Below are positions 21,413 through 31,468 of a stretch of 64,000 nucleotides of DNA, piece after piece. The position numbers were made by a program, and so were the translations under genes. The DNA is from Septoria linicola. Its lineage: Eukaryota; Ascomycota; Dothideomycetes; Mycosphaerellales; Mycosphaerellaceae. Below the pieces are notes generated by a model. The model searched no databases, was not told the DNA's origin, and saw only the letters and a program-made list of their open reading frames with translations. How positions within the stretch are numbered: the first letter of the stretch is position 1; every line of letters starts with the position of its first letter. The DNA is taken from NCBI GenBank assembly GCA_024114885.1, contig CP099423.1, positions 1,736,001 through 1,800,000 on the forward strand, given 5' to 3'.

Positions 21413-22637
21413 CTAGTCAAAATTGATGACTGCCTTCACTAACTCATGTCTCTCGAACCTCGCATATGCCTCAGGAGCCTCCTCAATGCTGATGACATCG
21501 CTAACGATGAAGCCTGGAGTTGCTCTCCCACTCTCAACTAACGCTCTGAGGAAGGGTGCCTCTTCGATTGGCTGCGAAGGCCCAGCCTTCCATGTGAAGC
21601 CACCGAAAAAGAAGTCTGCTAGTGAGAAGTCGATCTCAGCTTGTACTGCAGAAGCCCGTGGAGCAGACCTCGAATCATTCGCGACCTGATTTTACACGCC
21701 CACGGTGCCGAAGCCTCCACCAGTCGATGTCACCGCAAGCATATTGTGCGTAATCACATCAGCCTGCACAGTCAAGTTGCGATTGACCTGTTCATAGCCC
21801 ACCGCATCCACGCTTCGTGTCACACCATTGGGCTCTAAAGCCAGAATTTGCTCGACAGGATCGCTGTCGCGGAAGTTGATAGGAATGGCGCCTATCGACT
21901 CGGCGAGCTGGAGACGTTCTGGGATGTAGTCTACCGAGTACACCTTTGAAGCACCACGAAGTACGGCAGAATATGCGGCTTGCAGACCTACTGGTCCGGC
22001 ACCGAAGACGGCAACGGTATCACCTGCCTGGAACCCAGCGTAGTCGAGAGCGGCCCAGCCAGTGGCGAAGATGTCGGACAACATGACATAGTCATCCAGC
22101 AGAGAGATTGTTTCGTTGGTGCGTTGGTCAACTCGCTCGAACGAGGGGACTGGAATGAGGCCTTCGTCTGCGAAAGGAATGCGGATGTACTCAGCTTACA
22201 CATAGCATTAGCAACGGGGTTCGACAGAGAACGAAAGATGGTCACGTACCTTGCGTCCCGCCCATATCTCCTCCATTTCCATACCCACCATACATCCGAG
22301 TGGTAAGACTAGTATGCAAGTGCCCTTCAGCAGTGGTGAAGGGGATGATCACAGGATCGCCAACACTCAACGAGCCCACGGCATAGCCCACTTCTGAGAT
22401 GTAGCCAACGCCTTCATGGCCCAGTCCAAATGGCACATCAGGTCCGTCCTGCGTACCGCGATAGATGTGTAAGTCCGAGCCACAGATAGCAGCTCTTTTG
22501 AGCTTGACGACTGCATCTGTCTGGTTGATGATAGTTGGGCGAGGGAGGTCAACTACGCTGACATTGTAGGCATTGCCTTCCCATACGACTGCTCGCATGG
22601 TGGCATTTGCCGCAGCGGTAAGATTTGATAGTGCCAT
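21413..22637 (-). pseudogene. Zinc-containing alcohol dehydrogenase (MDR family) interrupted by one in-frame stop
   Basis: Exon 1 is 22637..22250 and exon 2 starts at 22194; the intron has a GTACGT donor and TGTAAG acceptor, joining GGTQ to AEYIRIPFAD. Typical MDR features are RAAICGSDLHIYRG (catalytic-zinc Cys), FGLGHEGVGYISEVG (His-Glu), GDPVIIPF and the NAD-binding AVFGAGPVGLQAAYSAVLRG. At 21694-21692 a TAA follows GGGFGTVGV, where relatives have Tyr. The same frame then continues without another stop to TAG at 21415-21413: DSRSAPRASAVQAEIDFSLA, a GPSQPIEEAPFLRALVESG region and ISIEEAPEAYARFE, the normal C-terminus of the enzyme. One base change explains the break. The product would stop at 296 residues and lack the final about 93, including part of the catalytic-domain return. 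The N-terminus MALSNLTAAANATMRAVVWE matches glutathione-independent formaldehyde or threonine dehydrogenase-like members. Confidence 0.75.
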
Positions 22638-23189
22638 GTCGAATGTGGTGATGAAGATAGGATTGCTGGCTGAGAGTGCGGGCTGCCAGACTTATATCCC
22701 CTCCAGATCAACGTTGCGCATCATCGTGCTGGATCATTGTTGAGACGACTAGCGGAGATAGCGGGGGATATTTGGTGTACTATCCTCACAATGTGTAGCA
22801 GTTCCGTCTATCGACACGCAGGAGAAGACCCGTGGCCCGTGGCCAAGCCAGTGCGGACGAATCGATATGATCATGAAGGACCGACAAAGCGGTTCTGCAG
22901 TGATACAGCTCCACACATAGTGATGCAGACATACGTACGCCTCGATGTGTCGAGATTGCTGAATGTGCACTGCCCGTCATGCCAAGGCATGTGCTTTACA
23001 ATATTCGCGGCCGTGGCGCTTTTGCTGCTCCGCGCGCGGCCGCAGACTCGCCTACATCTTGCTACCAGCGCGGATTAGAGCTTAGCCGCTCTCTGACGCT
23101 CTGTCAGTCTGGTCGAGATGCTGAACGACTCTAAGAAGGCATAGTGGAAGCTCGAAATCGATCGCCAGTCCCGTCGTGATCAAGACCTT
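22638..23189. other. Intergenic, no gene recognised
   Basis: Promoter side of the alcohol dehydrogenase and 3' side of the hydrolase-GTPase fusion. It contains a GC-rich patch with two GCGGCCG sites around 23009-23041 and nothing coding that I trust. Confidence 0.45.
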
Positions 23190-26100
23190 TCAGCCTGGCA
23201 ATTCAGCCAAACGGCCTTGTGGTACGCCGCCTTGTGGGTCAGGCAGTTTGATGTGGCCAGGCAATTCTACGACATGCCGAGGCGGAGCATCGCCCATGAG
23301 CTCAGCTGGCTTCTCGTGTACTGGTAGCTCAATTGTGATGGACTCCTTCCCGGCAGGCAGCTCGGCAGGCGGAATGGCGCCATCGAGTTCCGCTAGCTGA
23401 CCTTGGGCTTGATGTATTGCAATGACATCCTCTTCGTCCTCTTCAATACCTCGACGAACCTTCGTCTCGATCGGCAGCTGCTCGCCCTCCATTAGCCTTT
23501 CTTTGTAGCGATCGACGGTGGACTCGAGGCCTATCCGGACCTTATCGTACTTGTAACTTGCTCGCAGACTGGTCCGTGGAATGAGATCCTTAATGTCTTG
23601 TTGGACGTGGGCGGAGTAACCCTTGAGCTGAAAGGCACGAGAGGCTTGCTGGAAGTCCTTCTCTTGAGGCTGCCGATTCTGCAGTGCTACCAGCTTGAAC
23701 GACAGGATCAGCACCAGAATCAGGTCAGCGGACATCGTCAGAAACAGTCGGCATGTAGAGGGTACGACGAGTGGCACCGATATTGCTCCCGTCACCAAGA
23801 AAGCAGGTATACCTCCAGCAAAGCCTGTGCCTGTTGCGCCGAGTACGTTCAAGCCTTCTGCGACCGCCATGAGGACGTCAAAGCCCAGATGATCCCATAC
23901 ATTCTGTTTCATCGTCGCGATTGCTGTCTCTGAGCTAAGACTAGGCAGGCCGAAGCAGTTCAAGATAGCCTTGCAGACTTTGGCCGCAGCAGTCTTCCGA
24001 TGAGTCGTAGCCCCGATCGGCGTGAATGAGACTCCCGTAGCGGTTTTGACAAGGGGTCGATAGCGACGCATGACTTCGCAGAGAGCTAGATCTACTTTCA
24101 GATCTATTCGTGTCACCTGGGCGCGGATGTACAGTAAACGGACCTTATCCAGATCAAATGTGTGCGACGTCGTCTTGCTCAAGAAGGCGATGGAGTCCTC
24201 ATCCTCTGCCGAAACTCGTCAGCGTAGAACATGGATCAATCGGATCGCGACACATACCTTGGCTGACAGCCACGATGGCGTCCAATCTACCACCAGGCAC
24301 AGACTCCATTTCGTGGCGAATGTCATCGAGACGTTCCTGCAACTTTTCTTCTGCGTATGCCTCGCAAACATCATCATCGTGGGGTAATTTCATCTTCTTG
24401 AGCTCCTTCTTCTTTGACATCCACTCAATGTCAAGCAAATCGTCTTTCTTTGTAGCGACAACGACTATAGGCACCTCATGCGCATATGTGCTGACCGCCT
24501 GGTACAGCTTCTCGGTCGCTGTCTGCAAAGTCCGAGCACTGTTGATTTCCACGCAGAACCAGATGACGTGTAGGCGATCTCTCACCTCTTCTGCGGTGGA
24601 CTTCTCTTTCAAGAACTCTTCGATCGCAAGAAACTCGGTATCAGCGCCAGCTTCGAAACCCCCGGAATCGTGCACGATTAGGTCGGGCCTGCCGTCAAAT
24701 GTGATCTCCTGTTTGACATCATGAATTCCTCGACTCCTGTTACTGCTTTGAGTAACTTCTACGCCGAAAGTTTTGTTGATCAGAGTCGACTTTCCAACGC
24801 CAGTATTACCACATACAAGCACCCGTATGGCACCAGGGTCAACATCATCGTCTGCATTGCTGTCACTCCAGAAGCCAAAATTGACGTGCCCGTTTTCCGT
24901 TCCAAGCATTCTTTCGCGCCAGTCTTCTAGAAGCCGTTGCAGCTGTGCCTCTTTTGTGTCTAGAGCTATATTAATGTGCTCGTCCAGGAGGAGGTATACT
25001 GACGGGTGAATTATTGTGCCTTGTGGAGCGTGGTCACAATATCCACAAAGGTAGCCATTGCTGTCGAACAGAGTTCGCTCTTTCTTCAGTCGGAGCGAAG
25101 CTGGTCGGCTTCCCAGCTTTATCCCATATTCACTCTGTAAGTTCGGCGCGTTGTGAATAGTTCGGAGGTCCTGCATGATGGCATGTATCCCATTCGCAGT
25201 CGTGAAAGTCATCCGGGCCGGAGGCTTGCCATTTACTAGAGCTTGGGGGAACACAACCGACAATGGTACCGGCAGCTTGTGATCTTTCGTCGGTGCTGCA
25301 TCCAGATGCTCAAAATGCATACCACAGTTGATGGCTTCCAAGACCATCCACTGGAGCGAATAGAGACTTAACCCGGCCTTAGTCGGGGAACTCCCACCCA
25401 TATCTTCATGTGTGCCGATGAACAGCGCTTGTACAAAACTGCGTCCTTCCTTGCTGAGGTCAGTCTTGTAGAAAGTCTCGGGAAAAAGAGTCTCCGGTGA
25501 TAATGCTTTCCGATTTTCGTGAATGGCCACGGCATGCCGGAAGTTATGGATAGAATCATGGAAGGAAATGTCGAAGGAGTCATCATTGACAGCTTTGACA
25601 GTATCGAACGCCCCCAGAAACAGGATTTTGGGTGCGGGTCTGAAGTCGCTCGTGGAAGCAGAGGATAGCGATGAGACGGACCTGGTAGCTGATAGGGACA
25701 GGCTCCCAGAGCAAATCGTACTTGCCCTTTCGAGTTTGGGCCCAGAATGTTTAAGCACTTTCTTGTAGTCGCGAGCGAATTCGGCTGTTCCAGCACTTCG
25801 CAAGACACCAATGTGATGAAGCAGACCAGCTACAGCACGTACGACGAATGCCCCTTTTGAAAATGCGAAGAAGGCGACTTCATCGCCATCGGACAGCTCG
25901 CAGCACTTCTCATAAATGTTACGTATCTGGTCCTGGTGGCTTTGGCCTAGTGAGCCAATCTGTAAGAAGTCTTTGGAAACAATATCATGTGCATCTCCCA
26001 AGCCAGGATAGTATAATGGAATCTGCTGAACGTCTGATTTGGAAGGACCATCTATGACTTGGCCATGCTTGATGCTCGAGTAGATCCGGTAAACGCTTGT

Positions 26101-26205
26101 TTGCTTGGTGTTCCCGGAATGTGTAGGCTTGTAGTCAACTCCATCGACACAGATCACCAGTCGCCTGCGAACGATGCCCGGTCGTTCACTGGTTTCCAAT
26201 TCCAT
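23190..26205 (-). CDS. DUF2235-like hydrolase fused to a TRAFAC-type GTPase and a hydrophobic C-terminal region
   Basis: Two exons, 26205..24258 and 24205..23190, give 987 residues. The intron starts GTATGT and ends GGCAG, phase 1, restoring AIVAVSQE then DEDSIAFLS. Residues about 13-330 are a divergent DUF2235 domain: RLVICVDGVD (usual CDGT changed), DEVAFFAFSKGAFVVRAVAG (Ser116 kept, GFSRGA changed to AFSKGA), ILFLGAFDTVKAV (Asp201) and LFIGTHEDMGGS (His266). Residues about 460-650 are a G domain: VLVCGNTGVGKSTLINK (P-loop), LIVHDSGGFEAG (G3, DxxG), VVVATKKDD (G4, TKxD) and IVAVSQ (G5-like). The rest is helical, with a hydrophobic Gly/Ala-rich stretch (FDVLMAVAEGLNVLGATGTG onward, about residues 759-822) that may insert into membranes. 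The tail is proline-rich and repeats AELPG/ELPGH motifs. A GTP-gated membrane-associated esterase or lipase is my inference. No similar named protein is known to me. Confidence 0.85.
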
Positions 26206-26757
26206 CTCGGGCGATAGTACGCGCTGGCTTTCTACAATCTGGAGTTAGCACTTCATGACGGTGAGCAAAGCAAAGACATGAAGCCTGTTGGGAACAGCGC
26301 AACATGGAACAGATGCCATCTGACTGCAGAGCGGCCCCGAGTCATAGCATGCACAGCTCGCACTCGGCGACATTTGCAAGCGATGGTAAGGATCATCGGG
26401 CCGCAGGATCGAGGTGCATTAACACGTCCGCCACCAACATTATGGGCACTTTTCGTGCATCGAACGGCGCCTGTGCAGCAGGCCGCTCTTCTCAAGCTCG
26501 TGACGATGCACGAAAGATGCACCGAGACTGCCAAAGCGCAAGACGACGAATGTTCTGATGATGCAAGAAGGGAAAGTCGGAGATAAAGCTGAGATGGCGT
26601 TGCCAGAATTTGAAATCCGAGGCAAAGCGAGCTTCGTGACGCGAAGGTGACACGAACAGCAGCAAGACGCCCTTGTACAGAAATTACACCCCCATCTTCT
26701 TCACGGTACACCATCTTTCATTCCTAATGGCCACAGCTTGTAGCTTTCAGCTGACAG
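26206..26757. other. Intergenic, no gene recognised
   Basis: Promoter region of the hydrolase-GTPase fusion and 3' region of the P-loop kinase gene. Short frames only. Confidence 0.45.
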
Positions 26758-27392
26758 TTACACCGCACTTATCTTGTGCTCTTGCTCATTGGCGGGTCTA
26801 TCGAAGCTCGCCACGTATGCCTCGAACAAGTCTCTGCTAATGTCCAAAGCAGAGTTGGCATCTTTGATTATGTCACCACGATCACAGATCCTCTGCCAAA
26901 GCACTTCCTTCTCAGCTTCCAGATACACGAGCCGCGACTCGGCATCCCCCTGCTCGATGATCTTTCTGAATTCATCACGATCTTTTCTGCTACAGAAAGA
27001 CCGATCGAGTATCAAGCCATGACCGATGAGACTGTCAGCAAGCCACGCATCAAGCCGACGACGGAACTCGAGTTCAGCCTCTGTTTGGTACGCTTCAAAT
27101 TCGCTTTCCCGATAGTCCTTGTTGTACAGACCATGTTTTTCAGCAATGATCTCATCAATAGACAGGCGAGTCCAGATCATTGGATTGAGGGACATGATTG
27201 CTTTACTGAGTGTGGTCTTGCCGGAGCCTAGAGCCCTTTAGTAGGCCGATCCACCTTCTACAATGCGTGAGAATGATTACCTGCAATACCGCACATCATT
27301 ATGAACAACTTCTTGGCTGGACCGATGGCTAATATTTGCTTCATGCCATTCATGATACCTTCCATCTGGTAGCCTGGCACTTGTGAAGACAT
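26758..27392 (-). CDS. P-loop kinase-like ATP-binding protein (AAA_33 type)
   Basis: Exons 27392..27281 and 27227..26758 give 193 residues. The intron begins GTAATC, has a CTACTAAAG branch region and ends CTCTAG. Splicing reconstitutes the Walker A loop FIMMCGIAGSGKTTLSKAIM, which is split exactly by the intron. Further family features are WTRLSIDEIIAE, DSLIGHGLILDRSFCSRKDRDEF (Walker B-like hhhDRS with the following Arg) and RLVYLEAEKEVLWQRICDRG (lid region). This matches small zeta-toxin/tRNA-ligase-like AAA_33 ATPases or kinases of unknown substrate that are common in fungi and bacteria. The start was taken at the last upstream ATG giving a natural short N-terminus (MSSQVPGYQM). No targeting signal is seen; it is probably cytosolic. 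Confidence 0.8.
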
Positions 27393-27575
27393 CGTGGCAA
27401 AGAGTTGATAGCGTTCTGCTTGTTGAGCGATCGTGCGACGCAGAAGTGACCAGGTACTGCATCGCCGGGTGCGTATTGCTATCAACTTCGGTGAGTCATT
27501 CTCAAGCTAGCATTGACGAGTAGCGGCTCATCAGTAATACTGTGACCAATACTGATGTTAAATTTGTTGACAAGC

Positions 27576-28667
27576 CTATTTCCATATCTTGCCGTCGTGT
27601 ACAGCCACAACATGCTTCTCCTTAGGATCGTACATGCGACCCTCCACGTAAGCAGTCATAGCATCGCGTATGATGCGTTGGAGATTGCTAAGAGTCGGCT
27701 GGGCGAACCAGGCGACATGGCTTGTTATCAACAGATTTGGTACCGGTTCTTCACCTTTGCTCAAATCTGGCAGCAATGGTGTTGATCCTGGGCCAGCAGG
27801 CTCGGTGTCGAGGACATCTGTGGCCGCGCCGAAGATCCAACCTTCCTTTAATGCTTTTGCTAAAGCAGCCTCATTGACGATGCCTCCCCGTGCAATATTG
27901 ATCACGAGCGCATCATCTCGCATTGCGCGCAGCTCGGCTTCGTCGATCAGATTGATCGTGTCAGGCTCGCGCGGTAGCACCAACACGATAGTGGAGCTCC
28001 TCCTAATCACTTCCTCGAACGCGGCGCGGCCGTCTCTAAGTTGCGTAACTCCCTTGCGGTCAGATATGAGTACCTCGTTGAATCCAATGGCTTTTGCTAA
28101 TCTTTCGATGTTCTTGCCCAACGCTCCGTACCCAAGAATTCCGAGAGTCTCCTGCTTGATTCCTAAGGGAGGTCCTTTCGACCAGACTTTCTTCGTTAAC
28201 GAGTTCGTTTGGCGCCACTCGTCGGTAATTTTTACAGTCTGATCGACAACACCAATTCGCTTCCGACTGGCAAGCTGAAGTGCCAGAAAGTGCTCAGAGA
28301 CAGCATCAATGTTTGCGCCTGGCGAGTTGACCACAGAAATCCCTCGAGAGGCACAATACTTCGTGTCCACCCATCCCATTCCTGTCGCCATTATTGCCAG
28401 GAGCTGTAGATGCGGAGCATTGTCCATGTCCGAGGGTTTGACGTTGATTACGTTTGAAATGACGATTGTCGCTGGCTTGATTCTCTCTGCAACTTCACTT
28501 GGTAGTGTCTTGGAATATTCATCGATCGTGTGAGGAAAACTAAGCTCGGCCAAGGGGAGGTGCACAGCCTCAAGAAACACAATATGGTGCTTGTCATAGC
28601 CTGGTGGCAGGCTAGGCGGATTCTGGCGAAGCCATTCTGTTGCGCCATTGGTTTGGGAAGCAGACAT
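27576..28667 (-). CDS. D-isomer-specific 2-hydroxyacid dehydrogenase family protein (second copy)
   Basis: 363 residues, single exon, starting at the ATG at 28667 (MSASQTNGATEWLR); the open frame upstream lacks similarity. The NAD-binding motif is ETLGILGYGALGKNIERLA (GYGALG about residues 179-184). Active-site blocks are LLAIMATGMGWVDTKY, SPGANIDAVSEHFLAL, INIARGGIVNEAALAKAL (Arg), TDVLDTEPAGPGSTPLL (Glu) and LLITSHVAWFA (His). The arrangement resembles glycerate/hydroxypyruvate reductase-like members more than the enzyme at 11740-12840, which has a much more diverged catalytic domain. The substrate is likely a small 2-oxoacid such as hydroxypyruvate or glyoxylate, but this is family-level inference. 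It is transcribed toward the P-loop kinase gene in the same orientation, with 183 bp between. Confidence 0.9.
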   Translation of the reverse strand: MSASQTNGATEWLRQNPPSLPPGYDKHHIVFLEAVHLPLAELSFPHTIDEYSKTLPSEVAERIKPATIVISNVINVKPSDMDNAPHLQLLAIMATGMGWVDTKYCASRGISVVNSPGANIDAVSEHFLALQLASRKRIGVVDQTVKITDEWRQTNSLTKKVWSKGPPLGIKQETLGILGYGALGKNIERLAKAIGFNEVLISDRKGVTQLRDGRAAFEEVIRRSSTIVLVLPREPDTINLIDEAELRAMRDDALVINIARGGIVNEAALAKALKEGWIFGAATDVLDTEPAGPGSTPLLPDLSKGEEPVPNLLITSHVAWFAQPTLSNLQRIIRDAMTAYVEGRMYDPKEKHVVAVHDGKIWK

Positions 28668-29354
28668 TATGCAAAGTCTGGGATGAAGGTGGATGGATAT
28701 ATCAGTAATTGCTGCAATCAGTGTGATTGAAAGAGTTCCTCTGAGTCTGACGAAAAGCTTCCTAAGTGACAGGGTGCGTTCAGTAAAGCTGTGGTATGTG
28801 TCGCATATAATAATAATCCTATAGATGTCAACAAAGTGTCGTCTTGCCGCGCCCTTCAAAGTGATCCGTCAATTCTGAGCCGAGACCGGCGATAAGGTAA
28901 GCGTCTCTTGGCGGCAGAGATTCCGGCCACCCTTCACAGTCCCGCGAACTTCCTCTCACATACCACCATCGGCTATCTCCTTCTAAACGAAGCGATGGTA
29001 TAGCTCAACTTGGCACTGCACTCTACTCCAACAAGATGCGAGGCTCGCGCAAGATGGAAGTAAGTTGTGCTCTGAGCCGCGTCTTTGGAACCACCAAAAG
29101 TATGCTTCTATGTGGATCTCCAGTCCACGAAGTGGTCATCCTCAACCCGACTGATAGGCTGCCCAGTTGGCTTCAGTGATCACACGTGAGTACGGTCAAG
29201 GCGCGGCCTCATACTTGCCCTGCTAGACTGTGATATTTAATGTACATGCCTTCTGGACTCAACTATCTTGACTCCATAGTACACAATTTACCACGCTGCC
29301 AAAAGGATATACTCAACGACACTAAGAACAGGCCAACTTCCGAAAGATTTCAGC
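28668..29354. other. Divergent promoter interval
   Basis: About 690 bp between the start of the dehydrogenase (minus) and the start of a secreted protein (plus). No coding signal; a GTGATATTTAATG AT-rich patch near 29230 is the closest thing to a core promoter for the plus-strand gene. Confidence 0.4.
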
Positions 29355-30245
29355 ATGCCTCTTCTACGTACGCTCACAGCACTGCTTGCAGTCGCTTCCT
29401 CTGTGACTGCTCAGGGCGCGGTGGCTTTCTCTGGTTCAGGTATGTGATAGTTGTGTGCATTCCTGCTGTGCCCCAATTCGTGTCTCCTTTGCTGACCAGG
29501 CTACAGGGCCATTTCCAGCAGGTCGGGATTACCTACAGGATGCCGAGACTGTCGCAGAGAAGACAGTGCCCTTCGATCTGTACTTCCCCAACAAAGGCGA
29601 AGCACCTCGATGGGAGCTGAGCACTCGTCTCGATGTGGCAGCTCCTCCCGACAGCCGCATCTCTAATGCACAGGTGCTCAACACTGTGTATGACTTCAAG
29701 CTGCCTGGGGGACAGAATCTCACAGAAGCTGTCGCCGATAATAGTGGCCACCTGAGCCAAGAGAACTTCTGCGTCACCATCTTGGAGACACTGCTGCCTG
29801 CGAGCGAGGCCAAGCGCTATGATCCGAAGCTAGAGGTAAGTAACAGAGTCCTTGTGAAGTCGGCAAGCTTGCTAATTTACGACAGAAAAATGCCAGCGAT
29901 CGAAGCTGCGAGAAGCCGTTCCAGAAGGAGTGTCTCCGCATCATCAACAGGCTGATGAAGGAGAGGAAGCCTGCCGCCCCTGGCTGTCGCTTTTCGAACA
30001 TCGACCTGAACGAGATCAAGCAATGCGAATGGATCTTCGGCGATACTACCAAGACCTCGACCTTCAACCTTCTCGAGCCTGGTCTCGATCTCACCGGTGG
30101 CTTCGCACACATCACTTCGGATCTTTACGATGGCTCCAACTCTACTTTCGTTGATGTTGCAGAGAAGCGGATCCATATGGTAGCGATTGAGTCAGGGTCG
30201 ACATTCACGCCGCTTTGCGTGAAGATTAATACCGAGAAGAAGTGA
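29355..30245 (+). CDS. Secreted protein of unknown function, three exons
   Basis: Exons 29355..29439, 29507..29835 and 29886..30245 give 257 residues. Introns are GTATGT...GCTACAG and GTAAGT...GACAG with a GCTAAT branch site; phases agree. A signal peptide MPLLRTLTALLAVASSVTAQ is followed by a mature protein with GPFPAGRDYLQDAETVAEKT, DFKLPGGQNLTEAV and QENFCVTILETLLP. Six Cys occur in the mature part (NFCVT, DRSCEKP, KECLRI, PGCRFS, KQCEWI, PLCVKI), an even number suited to disulphides, plus a few N-glycosylation sequons. No known domain is recognised. A small secreted Cys-containing protein in a gene-poor neighbourhood is effector-like in style, but no functional claim is justified. Confidence 0.75.
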
Positions 30246-31006
30246 GGGGCGTTCCAGAACAGCATCTGAGGTCTCTTCTCCGTCAAGCCATGTCCACCGC
30301 GGCATTGTGGCTGCAGCTATTGTAGGACCACAATTCTCGGTTCATTGGAGACGGCAGAGTGTTGCAGGTCCTCTAGGTTATCAAAATTTGCTGCAAAGAG
30401 TGTAAATGGGGTGGCGAGGTGTTTCCTAGGTCATGAGCGATTCTAGCTGAATTTGAATGTGCGATAGTGTCTCATGTGTCCTTCTTGTGCACTTGGTCTT
30501 CCGTTGTTTGTTGTTTGGAAAAAAAGGTTTGCTGCACGCGTCCAGACACGCGACAGAGTCCAAGCATTGACGTCACTGCAAAACAAGGAAGTACTGCCGA
30601 CGATGGACCTCGAGCTGCCCGCATACATCTCCTCTTTGCTGACAATGACAGCAGTTTCTGTTCCTCAAACTGTCCATCATTCACGTAAGCACCATGCTAC
30701 GTCTTCACGACCGAGACTCAAGGCTTCACGAAGCAGATTCCGAAGCATTCCCCATCCAAATTTTCAGACAGAACTTCTCACGTCCTGGACAGCCAACATC
30801 ACATTCTTACGGTCTTGCCCATACAATGGCAGCAAAGCTAGCTTTTATGAATGTCACCATACTCGAGGATACTAGAAGTAAAGGCTTTACATGTCCCAGC
30901 ATATGCACAAAAGGACTACATCGCCATATGAACGCAGAAACCGCTTCCACACTACAAGAGCGTCAGCGTGGATCAATTCGTACGCTACAGGCCTAGCCAC
31001 TAACCC
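30246..31006. other. Intergenic, no convincing gene
   Basis: Overlapping short frames at 30474-30996 on the plus strand have no start/splice logic that I trust and no domain. It is convergent space between two genes. Confidence 0.4.
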
Positions 31007-31468
31007 TTACATCGCAGTCCTGTCAGACGCCACATCATCAGAACTCGGCTTGCAGTCCTCATTGAATGCATCCTGCCGATTCTGAACAGCAGGATCTGCC
31101 CTGATGATAGGGGAGGTCTTCGATCTCTTTACTGGATCTTCCATCTCGCTGACGACCCTCTTCCTCTTTGGCGAAAGGGTGACAGACTTGGTCTCTCTGC
31201 AGGTATTGCTGCTCAGTTTATTGCCTTTGGGGATGCTGAGCTTTTTAGCGATTCTTGTCCAGGCATCTGCAAACGCATTAGGACCTGAGGCACACAGTGT
31301 TGAAGCATGATCATGCTCGACAAACTTACTGTAGGCCGAGCCAACATTAGTGAATCCACCTTCCTTTGCCAGCTTCTGGAAGTCGACCTTTGGCTCTCCT
31401 TGGAGACAAAGCCATACAAGCGGGAGCAGCTCTTGATCACGAGGCGTGAGCTTGCTAATCGCCGACAT
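31007..31468 (-). CDS. Small nuclear-type protein with SANT/helix-turn-helix-like N-terminus
   Basis: Start ATG at 31468. Exons 31468..31330 and 31284..31007 give 138 residues. The 45-bp intron (GTAAGT...GCCTCAG) is a multiple of three and has no stop, so retention would give 153 residues. Spliced, the N-terminus is MSAISKLTPRDQELLPLVWL ... KVDFQKLAKEGGFTNVGSAY then SPNAFADAWTRIAKKLS. This is the helix pattern of short Myb/SANT-like domains in many fungal proteins (a first helix with Trp, 'LAKEGGFTNVGSA' turn, then a second helix with Trp). The C-terminal half is basic and disordered with KRKRVV and KRSKTS nuclear-localisation-like clusters. The function is unknown; DNA or chromatin binding is plausible. 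Confidence 0.6.
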   Translation of the reverse strand: MSAISKLTPRDQELLPLVWLCLQGEPKVDFQKLAKEGGFTNVGSAYSKFVEHDHASTLCASGPNAFADAWTRIAKKLSIPKGNKLSSNTCRETKSVTLSPKRKRVVSEMEDPVKRSKTSPIIRADPAVQNRQDAFNEDCKPSSDDVASDRTAM

